DNA from: Prorocentrum cordatum
Lineage: Eukaryota > Sar > Dinophyceae > Prorocentrales > Prorocentraceae
Length of the DNA: 50,723 nt
NCBI GenBank assembly: GCA_963575745.1
Contig: CAUYUJ010019910.1
Location: forward strand, 52,501 to 103,223
Reading direction: 5' to 3'
The notes below the pieces were generated by a model. It saw only the letters and a list, made by a program, of their open reading frames with translations, did not search any database and was not told the DNA's origin. A program made the position numbers and the translations under genes. Shown piece after piece: positions 39,986 to 48,659 of this stretch; position 1 is the first letter of the stretch, and every line of letters begins with the position of its first letter.

Positions 39986-40155
39986 CTGGCCGGGTGGCGC
40001 CTCGGGGCCGAGGTGCCCTGGTGGCAGCCCTTTGCGGCTCGTCTGGGCTCTCGGGATCCCCTGAGGCCCGCCCCTGTCTTGGGATGGCCTCTTGGGGCCT
40101 CGGCCCCTCAGTGGGGCCTGGCCCCTTGTGGGCTTCTTTTTGCCATTATAGGCCC

Positions 40156-40725
40156 CGCGCTAACACGCGCAGACACACGCAGACACACACACAGGCACAC
40201 ACGCACACACACCACACACACAACACACACATCACACACACAACACACAAACCACACACACCACACACCAAACACCACACACACCACACACGCACAAAAC
40301 ACACACAACACACAACACACACAAAACAAACACACACACACACACCACACACAACATACACACAAACAAACACACAAAACACACACACAACACACACAAC
40401 ACACAAAACACAAGCACACACAACACACACAAAACACACACACACAAAACGCACACACAACACACACACACACGAAGAACACATACACACATACACACAA
40501 CACACACACACAAAACACACACGCGCACAAAACACACACACAAACCACACACACAAACCACACACACACAAAACACACACACAACAACACACACACACGC
40601 ATGCACAGAAAACACACACAAAACACACACACACACAACACACAACACACAACACACACACACACACACACGCACAAAACACACTCACACACACACACAA
40701 AAACACACACAAACACACCGCAACA
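40156..40725. repeat. (CA)n-rich array, right of LINE
   Basis: About 570 bases of CACA with AACACAC and AAAACAC interruptions. The interruption pattern (extra A) differs from the left array (CAGACA), so they are not simple halves of one uniform repeat. Confidence 0.95.
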
Positions 40726-40799
40726 CTAGGTGAACAGTCTCTCCTCCACCTCCTCACTTCCTCATCCCGCTCCATACCTCTTTCGCTACGCCTAGGGTG

Positions 40800-40834
40800 C
40801 CACGACTGGTGGCAGAAAGAAGCGGCCTCCCATG
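40800..40834 (+). repeat. Direct repeat flanking the LINE region, right copy
   Basis: CCACGACTGGTGGCAGAAAG then AAGCGGCCTCCCATG, matching 35655-35688. Confidence 0.8.
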
Positions 40835-41549
40835 TTGATTGTGGAACGTGCTCGCTGCCTTCACACACAGGGTCATATGTTGCGACCAAGTCTTGGTGAG
40901 CCAAATGCGGGGATGAAAGTAATTGTACCGAATCATTGTCCTGTCGTGTTCCAAGGTACGCGTTAACATCAATTGCCTTCTCTGCAGCCGAATGTTCTTC
41001 CAAGTCCTATTTTGCATGAGCGACGGATGCGCTCATGGATACGTCACCTCTGACTGCAGGGCCGTCTTCGTCGACGATGTCGACGGTGTGGTTTTTCGAG
41101 GATGTCGGGGACAGCGCTTTGGGGCCTCCGCCTTCCCTTGGAACCATCTCGTCTGCCCGAACGGAAGCATCTTATGTAATCGTATACGTTGGCCTTGGAA
41201 CCAGAGTTAAAAAACCACTCGCAGGAGTTGGCGCATTGATGTTCGAAAGGCTCGGGATCAAGCTGTGTAAGTCTTCGTGGTTGTAAGACGTTTGAAATCT
41301 TGGCGTATACCCTGGAGGCGGCGGCATTGTTGTGACACTCGGAACGATTTCTGGCAAGACCAACCCCCTTGAGGGACGATGCGCGAGATCCAAAGCCTGC
41401 CGCTTTGCGCTGTGCCGTGCCAGTCGCAGGATGTCCCATGGGAATTTCCAACGCTTGCATTGCAACTTGAGACCGCAATCTGTGCAGTCGCCGATCTCTG
41501 AGCCGCTTCTTTTGGGATGAACTGAAGGCCCCGCGCGATACAATCGTAT
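40835..41549. other. Mixed region, one doubtful exon-like frame at 41035-41286
   Basis: A frame from ATG 41035 to 41286 (84 codons including stop) begins next to CTCTGACTGCAG and reads STVWFFEDVGDSALGPPPSL, later LAGVGALMFERLGIKLCKS. Third-position GC is only moderate, and the minus strand is also open. No family recognised; not called as a gene. Confidence 0.3.
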
Positions 41550-41755
41550 GCTGACTGTTTTGTTCGTGTTGTTGCCGGCGATTGTTCTGCCAACGCTTAC
41601 CTTGATGATTGCACTGCCAGTTTTGTTGGTATTGTTGGCGACAGTGATGCCAATGTTGATCGTACTGCCAACTTGGATGGTACTGCTGATGATTGTGCTG
41701 TTTACGATTTTACTGGCAACTTTTCCTTTGTGCTGCCCACTTTGATTGTCAACGC
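41550..41755. repeat. Degenerate GTACTGCCAACTTGGAT-type minisatellite
   Basis: Imperfect units of about 21-42 bases combining TTGTTGGC, GATGATTG and CTGCCA(A/G). The Leu/Val/Ile frame on plus and the Asn/Thr frame on minus follow from the repeat. Confidence 0.5.
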
Positions 41756-41934
41756 CGTCGTGAGGTCGCCACATGTGCGAATTGCGGCACGAGGTCGGCT
41801 TGAGCAGATCGATCGGCCGGCTGATCTGTGACGATCAGTCGCGGGCACCTCCTTGGCTTAGGGGTGCCGCGCCTAGCAGTCGCCCGCGGGGCCCTTGGTG
41901 CCCCGTGCGCCCAAAGGCTCGAGGGCGGACGCTT

Positions 41935-41982
41935 CCTCCTCCTCCTCCTCCTCCTCCTCCTCCTCCTCCTCCTCCTCCTTAT
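41935..41982. repeat. (CTC)n microsatellite
   Basis: About 16 CTC triplets, followed by a pyrimidine-rich stretch to 42055. Confidence 0.95.
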
Positions 41983-42257
41983 CCCGATCCTCCCCCCTCT
42001 TCCTCCACCCTCCCCCTTCCCTCTTCCTTCCTGTGTCCTCCTCCTCCTTCCACCTGTGGCGCACACTCCGCCTTGAGGGGGGGGCTGGGCGATACCCCGC
42101 ACGAGCGCTCCGCTGTGCTCCCCTCCCTCCCGCAGCTTCGGGGGCATGCTGCCGAGGGCGCGTGCTGCTTCGCGCCCGCAGCGTGCATGGGGCGCGCCGG
42201 CCTGCGTGCTCGAGAGCGCGGCGTTTGGGCACGGCGCGAGCGCCGCGCCCTCCGCGC

Positions 42258-42525
42258 CCCCTCCCCTCCCCCCTCCCCCCCCCTCCCTCCCCTTCCCTTC
42301 CCCTCCCCCTCCCCTCCCTCCCCCTCCCCCTCCCCTCCCCCTCCCCTCCCCTCCCCTCCCCCTTCACCTCCCGTCCCCTTCCCTTCCCCTCCCTCTCCCC
42401 TCCCCTCCCCCCTCCCCCTCCCCTCCCTCCCCTCCCCTCCCCTCCCCGTTCCCTCCCCTCCCCTCCCCCTTCCTTCTCCCCCTCCCCTCCCCTTCCCTTC
42501 TCCCTTCCCCTTCCCCCCCCGCGGT
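42258..42525. repeat. C-rich homopyrimidine tract (CCCCTCCC)n
   Basis: About 270 bases made almost only of C and T on the plus strand, mostly CCCTCCCC and CCTTCCC units. Purine-only on the other strand, so a candidate for triplex or G-quadruplex structure. Confidence 0.95.
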
Positions 42526-42569
42526 TCTGTTCGTATTCGAAGGCCGTAGATGTGGTGTTGTTCTGGCTC

Positions 42570-42835
42570 TCGTTCGTGGCGCGCGAGGGCGTTCCAGCGG
42601 CCAATGCCGACAACTCATCGAGCGCTCAGGCACTGCATTCGCATCGAGTGCGGCCGTTCCAGCACCCCACGGCTTGCTAAAACACAGATTTTTAGCGAGC
42701 GCGAGCCTGCCAGCAGGCGAGCCGAACGCTGTATTTCTATTGTGCGCGAGCGTTCCAGCAGCCCACGGTGCGCGTTTCATTACAGCACATCTACCGAGCG
42801 CGAGCCCTCCACCAGCTCGAGCACTTCGAGCTGTC
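42570..42835. repeat. ~100-bp imperfect tandem repeat
   Basis: (G/C)GTTCCAGC(G/A)(G/C)CC near 42594, 42655 and 42751, each with a GAGCGCGAGCC block nearby (42697, 42799). Two and a half diverged copies. Confidence 0.5.
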
Positions 42836-43027
42836 GTCGCCTGATGTCGTCGCCGCCGTCGTCCCGACGGGGCAACGGCGTCAGCGCCGAGTGGGCTCTC
42901 GGGGGCAGGGTTCGTAAGTCCACAGACCTCCACCGTCGTGCTTTTTCACAGCGTGGCCACGGGGCGGTCCAGACCGATCCCCCGGGGGCTGGCTTGCCAT
43001 CCCGAGCCGTCTTCTTCGGCCACGGGC

Positions 43028-43408
43028 GAGAGTGACCTTTCGCCAGAGTGACTTTTTTTGGGGCGGGCGCACAGGGTCGGCGACTTGGATCCGTCACGTG
43101 ATGCGAATCGGAGGAGGAGGAGGAGGAGGAGGAGGAGGAGGAGGAGGAGGAGGAGGAGGAGGAGGAGGAGGAGGAGGAGGAGGAGGAGGAGGAGGAGGAG
43201 GAGGAGGAGGAGGAGGAGGAGGAGGAGGAGGATATAGAGAGGAGGAAGGGGAGGGGGATTCGGTGGGGAGGGGGGAGCTTCGCATCACGTGACGAAGTCC
43301 CTCTGCCTACAGGGGTCCCACCAGCACCGGCCGGCGCGCTGGGTGGGGCTGCCCGACTCTGACCTCCCCCGCGGCCCCCTGCAGTCGCGCACCAAAGGTC
43401 ACTCTTAC
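43028..43408. mobile_element. MITE-like element GAGTGACC family, copy 3, with inner insertion
   Basis: Left terminus GAGAGTGACCTTTCGCCAGA then GTGACTTTTTTTGGGGCGGG; right terminus GCGCACCAAAGGTCACTCTT. The outer box of the right arm is missing or altered. The interior is replaced or enlarged by a second foldback (43092-43294) around a GGA run. Confidence 0.65.
43092..43294. mobile_element. Foldback element around (GGA)n
   Basis: CGTCACGTGATGCGAA at 43092-43107 is a perfect 16-base inverted match of TTCGCATCACGTGACG at 43279-43294. Between them is GGAGGAGG-type DNA, pure GGA from about 43111 to 43230. It is nested in the GAGTGACC-family element. Confidence 0.7.
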
Positions 43409-43419
43409 CTACTACCCTT

Positions 43420-43587
43420 AAGTCGGGCCTGTCCCTCTACAGGGGGGACTATTCAGAAATAGTCAAAAATAGTGAAAAAATAGTCAGGGGACGATTTTTT
43501 GACAATTTTTGGCCATTTGGGGGTATTGTTGGGGTATTTTTAATTTTTCGTCCAAAATCCCCCTGTAGGGGGAAATGCCTGACCTAA
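43420..43587. mobile_element. MITE-like element TCGGGC/ACAGGGGG family, copy 2 (168 bp)
   Basis: It aligns with 18391-18548: AAGTCGGGCCTGTCCCTCTA then CAGGGGGGAC at the left, AAAATCCCCCTGTAGGGGGA then AATGCCTGACCT at the right, and a shared GGGGTATTTTTAATTTTTCG-like interior. It starts about 10 bases after the previous element and ends where the next begins. Confidence 0.85.
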
Positions 43588-43854
43588 TACAACCCTCGTC
43601 AGAATTAACTTCAAAAATGGCGACCACGCCCCTGCGATGTCGGCGCGCCCATCCATGTCGATAGACGCCCCTCCAATGTCGGGGCCAAGGCAAAAGTGGT
43701 CAGACCGGGAACGACTTGGAAGTTCGATGCTGACCGACACGGGAGGGGCTACGCATACAAGTACCTCGCAGTCACCGCAACTCTGTCCAGTATCTCCCCA
43801 CAAACAATTCATCCACGTAAGACATTCGTGAGGTTAATTTTGACGAGGGTTGTA
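43588..43854. mobile_element. TIR element with CAACCCTCGTCA ends and TA borders (267 bp)
   Basis: TACAACCCTCGTCAGAATTA then ACTTCA (43588-43613) is inverted as TGAGGTTAATTTTGACGAGG then GTTGTA (43829-43854), 24 of 26 bases. If the outer TA on each side is a target duplication, this would suit the Tc1/mariner type, but no transposase is present. No coding capacity. Confidence 0.75.
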
Positions 43855-44017
43855 GAGTCGCTCTTGCATGCAGCCGATTTCTGCCAGTCCCGAGGCCCAG
43901 TGAGGGCTCCCAGAGGCCGAATTTGGTAAAAGAACAAAGCAGCTCCTGTCGTGTATCTTTCGCAACGCGAGCAGGAGGGGTCTGGGCAACGTTAGGGGGG
44001 GATAGGTTCAAGGGGAA

Positions 44018-44165
44018 ATGCGACCCTCAATCGCCCATTCGTCGCCGATAGTGGCCGATAGCCCAGAAACGTGCGGTTTCGCTATCGGGGGCCTATCGCC
44101 GATCTGTCGGCGATGCATCGCCGATGCAAGGTCGATGTTTCCCCCCCTGAGCTGGTCCCCCCTAG
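44018..44165 (+). repeat. Dispersed repeat, copy 1 (pairs with 45510-45660)
   Basis: CAATCGCCCAT, GAACGTGCGG or AAACGTGCGG, ATCGGGGGCCTA, CTGTCGGCGATG and ATGTTTCCCCCCC occur in the same order in both copies. It contains an 18-base perfect palindrome TCGGCGATGCATCGCCGA at 44107-44124. A fragment (GTCGATGTTGTCCCCCCTGA) recurs at 44370. Confidence 0.75.
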
Positions 44166-44410
44166 CGTGCCCTAGGCAGTGGCGCGAGGGGGGTGGCCTT
44201 CTGAGAAGGCGGGTTGCTTCTTAGAACGCGGGGCGTGGAGGCTGTCAGGGAGGCTTCCAGGAAGCCAGGGCGGCTTCCAAGATGCCCCCCGAGCTGCCTG
44301 AGAAGCACCCCAGGCTTCTTAGAAGGCCAGCCCCCCCCCCCCCTCGTGCCCCCCCCCTCGAGGATCGACGGTCGATGTTGTCCCCCCTGAGCTGCCCCCC
44401 CCCCCCGTGG
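44166..44410. repeat. Degenerate GGCTTCCAAGA / TTCTTAGAAGGCC repeats and poly-C
   Basis: Imperfect short units of the same class as 11230-12060, ending in C runs near 44330 and 44395. Confidence 0.5.
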
Positions 44411-44429
44411 CGTTGCCCCTCCTGAGGGT

Positions 44430-44441
44430 TCGCAGAGAGAA

Positions 44442-44478
<37 letters not shown>
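44430..44478. repeat. (GA)n microsatellite
   Basis: GAGAAAGAGAGAAAGAGAGA and on, followed by A9. Confidence 0.95.
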
Positions 44479-44480
<2 letters not shown>

Positions 44481-44756
44481 AAAAAAAAAGGCCCCTCGGG
44501 CGGGCAGAGCAGCGAGGCAGTGGCGCGGGCGAGCGGGCGGCTGCCTCCCCGCCCGCACCGTCCTCGAAGCACCCGGCCGCCTCCTCCCCCCCCCCCCCTC
44601 CTCTGGGATCGGGCGTCTCGCCATAGGTGGGGGGGTGCGGTTGGCGCTGGAGAGGTGGCGTGCGGTGTGGCGCCGCTGGCCAAAGCGTGCTTCTCGGAGA
44701 TCGATGTTGCGCGCCGTCTCTCCAGTGCCAATGCAAGGGGGGGGGAATCGAGGGTT

Positions 44757-44945
44757 GCAGGAATCAGGAGGGGAAGAAACACACAGACACAATTAATCGC
44801 CGATCCCCAGAACAAATATAGGAAAATACGGGAAGTGGGGGGAAAGACGAAATCCCAGAAATATGATAATATAGGGTATCCTGTGATTTGTGTGTATTTA
44901 TTTGTGTGTCCTTGGGCCCCTTCAAGGAAGGGGCCCCGAAGGGGT
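44757..44945 (+). repeat. Dispersed repeat, copy 2 (pairs with 14998-15180)
   Basis: Same order of landmarks as at 14998-15180, in the same orientation, roughly 80% alike by eye. It ends in a GGGCCCCTTC hairpin (TTCAAGGAAGGGGCCCCGAA). Confidence 0.75.
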
Positions 44946-45226
44946 TCGAAAGGGCCCCCCCCCCGGGGCCCCGAGGGTACACGACAGGCGCACCTTTCTC
45001 CCCCTTCTTATTCAAAAGGCTCACGCCAGTCCGCCATGTCCCAGAAGAGGCGGGGAGTCCACGGTTGAGGTGTCGGAGGCTTCTTGGGCACTATCCGGGG
45101 ACTCGTAGGGGCCTCTTGGAAGCCCTCTGGGACGTTCTGGGGCACCTTCGGGGCCCCCTTCGGCCCCGAAGGTGTGCGAAAGGTGTACCTTTCTCCCCCC
45201 CTTGCTGCCCCCCCTCATCCATCAAG

Positions 45227-45338
45227 CCCCGACGGGAGCTCGCCCTGAGGTACGGCTTCTTCAGGGAGTCCGTGCCGGAGACGAACCTCGAGACGAACCG
45301 GATACGGCAGTGCAACATCATGTTCTACCTCGAGGAGC
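45227..45338 (+). CDS. Exon with DM10-like segment (EFHC1-type ciliary protein)
   Basis: A pyrimidine tract ending CCTCATCCATCAAG gives a clear acceptor, with exon start at 45227 and strongly G/C-biased codons after it. The peptide PRRELALRYGFFRESVPETN then LETNRIRQCNIMFYLEE matches the DM10 domain of EFHC1/EFHC2-like proteins as I recall it: a hydrophobic strand, a F(K/Q)E.VP acidic turn, then a YRIRQ.NI.YYLED strand. DM10 proteins are axonemal, on doublet microtubules. The frame stops at 45347-45349 shortly after LEE, where the domain should continue with DD, so the exon must end near 45338; dinoflagellate donors are not always GT. The other exons are not in view, which suits long introns. 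Confidence 0.6.
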
Positions 45339-45509
45339 GCTGCCACTGACCTCCACGCAGCCACAGGGTCAACGTTGGGGAGCAATCTCGCCGATGGGGT
45401 AGCCCCCCATTTCGGGGCATCGCCAGTAGAGGCACAGCTTCAAGGAAGGAGAAGCGCACACATCAGGGGCATCAGCAGGGGAGGGGGCTGGCCCAGGGAG
45501 TGATGCCTT

Positions 45510-45660
45510 GATTCCCAATCGCCCATCGATCGCCGCCCGGTGGCCCACCCAGCCCAGGAACGTGCGGATTGGCCATCGGGGGCCTAAGGTCGACCTGTCG
45601 GCGATGTATCCCGGACTCACGTTTCATGTTTCCCCCCCCCATGAACCAGTCCCCCCCATC
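45510..45660 (+). repeat. Dispersed repeat, copy 2 (pairs with 44018-44165)
   Basis: Diverged copy of 44018-44165 in the same orientation, 1.5 kb away. It would lie in the intron after the DM10 exon, with the other copy before it. Confidence 0.7.
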
Positions 45661-46295
45661 GTTGTCCCTCACAGCTCGGTCGCATCCTCGGTACGAGTCA
45701 AAACGCCCCCAGGCCTGGAAAATGCTTGTCTTTAGGTGTGACACTGGTGTCCCTGACTTGCGGGGGCCTTCGCGCCCCCTGCGCGCTGACGGGGGCCCGG
45801 AAGTGCGGTGTCCGCAGTCTCCTCCTCGGCTGCGAGCTGCCCTGCAGGGGCTCTTTACAGTTGGTTCCGCTCCAGAGTGGCCACGAAGCTGCTCCAGGGC
45901 GATTTCTCCAGGCGTTTTCCAATTGCTCCTTATGACCTGGCCGGAGCGGGGGCACCCCACAACAGCTCTCGATAAACTGAGCATCGCAAGTACGTCCGTA
46001 CGTTTACTCGTGCACGCGATTGTCATTGAGAGGTATTGTTTGCCTTTGACAGCAGGCACCCCTCACGAATCAACGTTTCACCGCCTTTTATTTCGCGTTC
46101 CTTTTCCACCGAGCATCGCCGAGGGCGCGTCCATACCCCTCATGAGGCCTCGAGCAACTCGGGATCACCGACGCCACGGCCTCAGCGGCAAAGACAGGCG
46201 GCGGGTTCCCCAGTGGCTGACTGTCCTTGTGGGGGTCCGTGCGCTCCCTCGGCGGGTGCCACCCGAGCAGGAGTCCGAGCGACTCGGTGCGAGTC
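45661..46295. other. No recognisable gene
   Basis: Open frames on both strands without domain or clear bias. Confidence 0.45.
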
Positions 46296-46299
46296 ACAG

Positions 46300-46625
46300 G
46301 CCGACAGGCCCACGGGCCGACAGACAGGCAGGCAGACTGACCGACCGACCGGCGGGCACACGGGCAGACAGACAGACCGACCGACACACGGAGACAGACC
46401 GACCGACGTGTCGACCGACTGGCCTCCTAGATAGACAGGCCGACATACCAACACACAGACGTACAACAAGATAGAGGCAGGCAGGCAGACAGGCAGACAC
46501 ATACCGACAGACACGCAGGCAGGCAGACAAATCGGCAGGCAGGCACTCGCGGGCAGACGGACAGACCGCCCGGCGCACGGAGGCCGGCCCGCAGCTCGAC
46601 AGGACGACAGCCTGACAGACTTCGA
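46300..46625. repeat. Degenerate tetranucleotide (GACA/GGCA/GACC)n
   Basis: About 325 bases of CAGACAGGCAGG, GACCGACCG and CAGACACA units. Confidence 0.9.
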
Positions 46626-46639
46626 ACTCCAAGCTTCCT

Positions 46640-47220
46640 CGTATTCCATGCCATACTCAGTGCGCTCTCACCCCATCCAACCCAAGTGTAGCATCCTGCT
46701 CACTCGCTGTGTCGTTACACTGCCATTATACTCGCCTTCTTCCCCACGGCACTGTTATGTCTCGCTCCGTTCACTCAATCGTCACACCGACCGCCCCATT
46801 ATTATAGTGGTCGCTCCAATATCACTACATGCCCGGTCAATCCTCACTCCATTCGCATTCCATGATCCCCCTACATCGCACTCTGTCCCCTATTGCATCG
46901 GATGGATTGCTTGTTCCATTGAATGTAACAGCCTTTGATGCCGTGGGAGTCTAGCCGAACACAAGTGTCGCACCGGCGCTGCAGACAAGCGCAGTTTCAC
47001 AAAAGCTTAGGGCTCTTTATTAGTGTATACAAGTGCCTGAGCGTGGGGCACTGAGTGTGAAGTACTTTTTGGCGACCCCTCTTCCACGCCGATCATCGTA
47101 TTTTTTTGGCGATCTGCCCGTAGCTGCTTTGCTTCAATCCTGATTTACATTTGTCGATGCCGAGTGTTCTCCGCAACTAGAGAACGGACCTGGCGGGCTG
47201 CGCGACCAGGCGTGCCGCCG
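46640..47220. other. No recognisable gene
   Basis: Pyrimidine-leaning DNA (46650-46930) and a less GC-rich stretch (46960-47160). No frame with bias and no repeat family seen. Confidence 0.45.
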
Positions 47221-47225
47221 CGAGT

Positions 47226-47493
47226 AGGCTGCGCGACCTGGCGGGGGAGCTGGGCTTGCAGGTGGACCGCCGCAAAGTGCTCCTCTCGGACGCAGACTTC
47301 GACGCCTTCCACGCGGAAATGCTTGCGGCCTGCGCAACAGGACCAGCGGCATCGCGCCGAGGAGGCGCGGGACCGCTGCCGCTCCTACCCGCTCCCGACC
47401 GTCCCTGGAGCACAGGACATGCCCGGTGGCGGCGGGGCCGAGGATGAGCCGGGCGCGCTTCGACTCCGCAGCTCATCTTGCTTGTTCATTTAG
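47226..47493 (+). pseudogene. Frame-broken coding fragment, unknown
   Basis: Two protein-like segments in adjacent frames: RLRDLAGELGLQVDRRKVLL then SDADFDAFHAEMLAACA (about 47226-47340), and QQDQRHRAEEARDRCRSYPL to the stop 47491-47493. Both have G/C-ending codons. The shift falls in GCCTGCGCAACAGGACCAG. A helical, possibly coiled-coil protein; not recognised. Confidence 0.4.
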
Positions 47494-47538
47494 AACCATC
47501 ATTGCTTTGCAGCCTGCTGCTTCCATTCGCTGTGGTCA

Positions 47539-48520
47539 TTGTTCCTTGCGCTTGTTGAGGGTTTGGATTGCGTCATTGAGCGGGTGGCGACCTTGGGGCG
47601 GTCTCTCAAGTCGAAGGACACGAACCTAGTGCATTTACGGGCGTTTTTTTTTTGGGGGGGGGGGTCCAGAAAGGCGCCCGACTGGGCTGCGCTCGAGACC
47701 GCGCGGTTCCAGCGCGCCCCTCCCAATGCGTCGCCCACCAAAGCGAGGGGTGCACCGTCAGAGTTGTCAAAGACCAAGGGCGCTTTTACAGCGGGGCGTG
47801 GAAAAAGGGCGCGCTCTGCGTCGACACGGCTGGCTTTGAACCGTGGGCAGACTACGCAGTCAACGATGCGTGGATAGCTGACCTCTGGAGCGAACCCAAG
47901 TTGTCGCGTGACGTGTATGTAGATCGCGCGGCAAAGGTGCGGATTGGCTTTGTTGCGCGGTGCAAGGCGGTGGGTGCAGTGGAGGCTCGCGAGCGGTCCA
48001 AGGGGCTGCAGCGGCGGCGCGCTGAAGTCGCCAGGGCGCTCTTCCCCCTGCGGAATGCCTTCAGCGCTGACGTCGTGGCAAGCCTGGCACCATGGCGTAA
48101 TCAGAACCAGAGCGCGCGCCCACGGCATAAACTCCTATAGTGCTACTGGGGGCCCCAAGGACGGGCAAGAGCTCGCTGGCGCGCTCGCTGGGTGGCACGC
48201 CTTCCGCCCAGACTGTGCAGGGCGCGCTATCACCAGATTTGCGTGGGTATAACCCATCCGTGCACTCCCGCATGACCTTCGACAATGTTAGCAACGTGGG
48301 GTTCGTGCTGGACCACGAGGTTCTCTTCCACGTGAATAACGACGCGCGCGCCGTCGGAGAGAGCAAGACCGGGATGTGTTCGTGCAGCGTCCGGGCGTGG
48401 AAGGTCCCCATCTTGATCGCTGTTGATCCCAGTGCCCGCCGGGGCCAGGCGGAGCCTTGGATCCAGGGCGACGGCGTGCTAGTTCTCCTGGGCGGGCCCT
48501 CCCCGGCCGCCGATATATGA
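47539..48520 (+). pseudogene. Rep-like protein with P-loop helicase domain, two frameshifts
   Basis: Three consecutive frames give one continuous Rep-like protein. (1) 47539 to about 47755: KDTNLVHLRAFFFW, placed where an HUH endonuclease His pair would stand though the second His appears as Arg, then DWAALETARFQRAPPNASPT. (2) About 47755-48137: DQGRFYSGAWKKGALCVDTA, WIADLWSEPKLSRDVYVDRA. (3) 48131-48520: VLLGAPRTGKSSLARSLGG, a Walker A motif at 48149-48172, then PDLRGYNPSVHSRMTFDNV, LDHEVLFHVNNDARAVGESK and VPILIAVDPSA. This order resembles Rep proteins with a superfamily 3 type helicase known from CRESS-DNA replicons and found integrated in dinoflagellate genomes, as I recall. A T10/G12 run at 47646-47667 interrupts the first part. 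Both shifts make it inactive unless they are assembly errors. No terminal repeats found. Confidence 0.6.
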
Positions 48521-48659
48521 TGATCGCGCGCGAGTGAATCGTTGCATGTCGCGAGCGGCCGCGCGCCGCGCTTGCGCGGGGATACTTCGGCGCGGGCGCG
48601 ATGCGCGTGCGGTGTGAACATCGCGATCGCTCCCGCCCGCGACGCCGCAGCCGCCGCCG

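Larger units (their letters stand above)
36158..40155 (+). mobile_element. DinoSL-headed LINE-type retroelement, internally deleted
   Basis: The element runs from the DinoSL through a 160-base leader, an ORF1 with RanBP2-type zinc finger and coiled coil, an ORF2 with endonuclease and the start of a reverse transcriptase, a C-terminal remnant and a GC-rich 3' part, to a second CA-rich array. There is no poly-A tail; the 3' end fades into GCAGACACACGCAGACACAC. Both ends lie in CA-rich DNA, so it either inserted into a CA microsatellite or seeded one. The RT core with its Asp-Asp motif is absent, so the copy cannot move on its own. The 3' limit is approximate. Confidence 0.75.
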
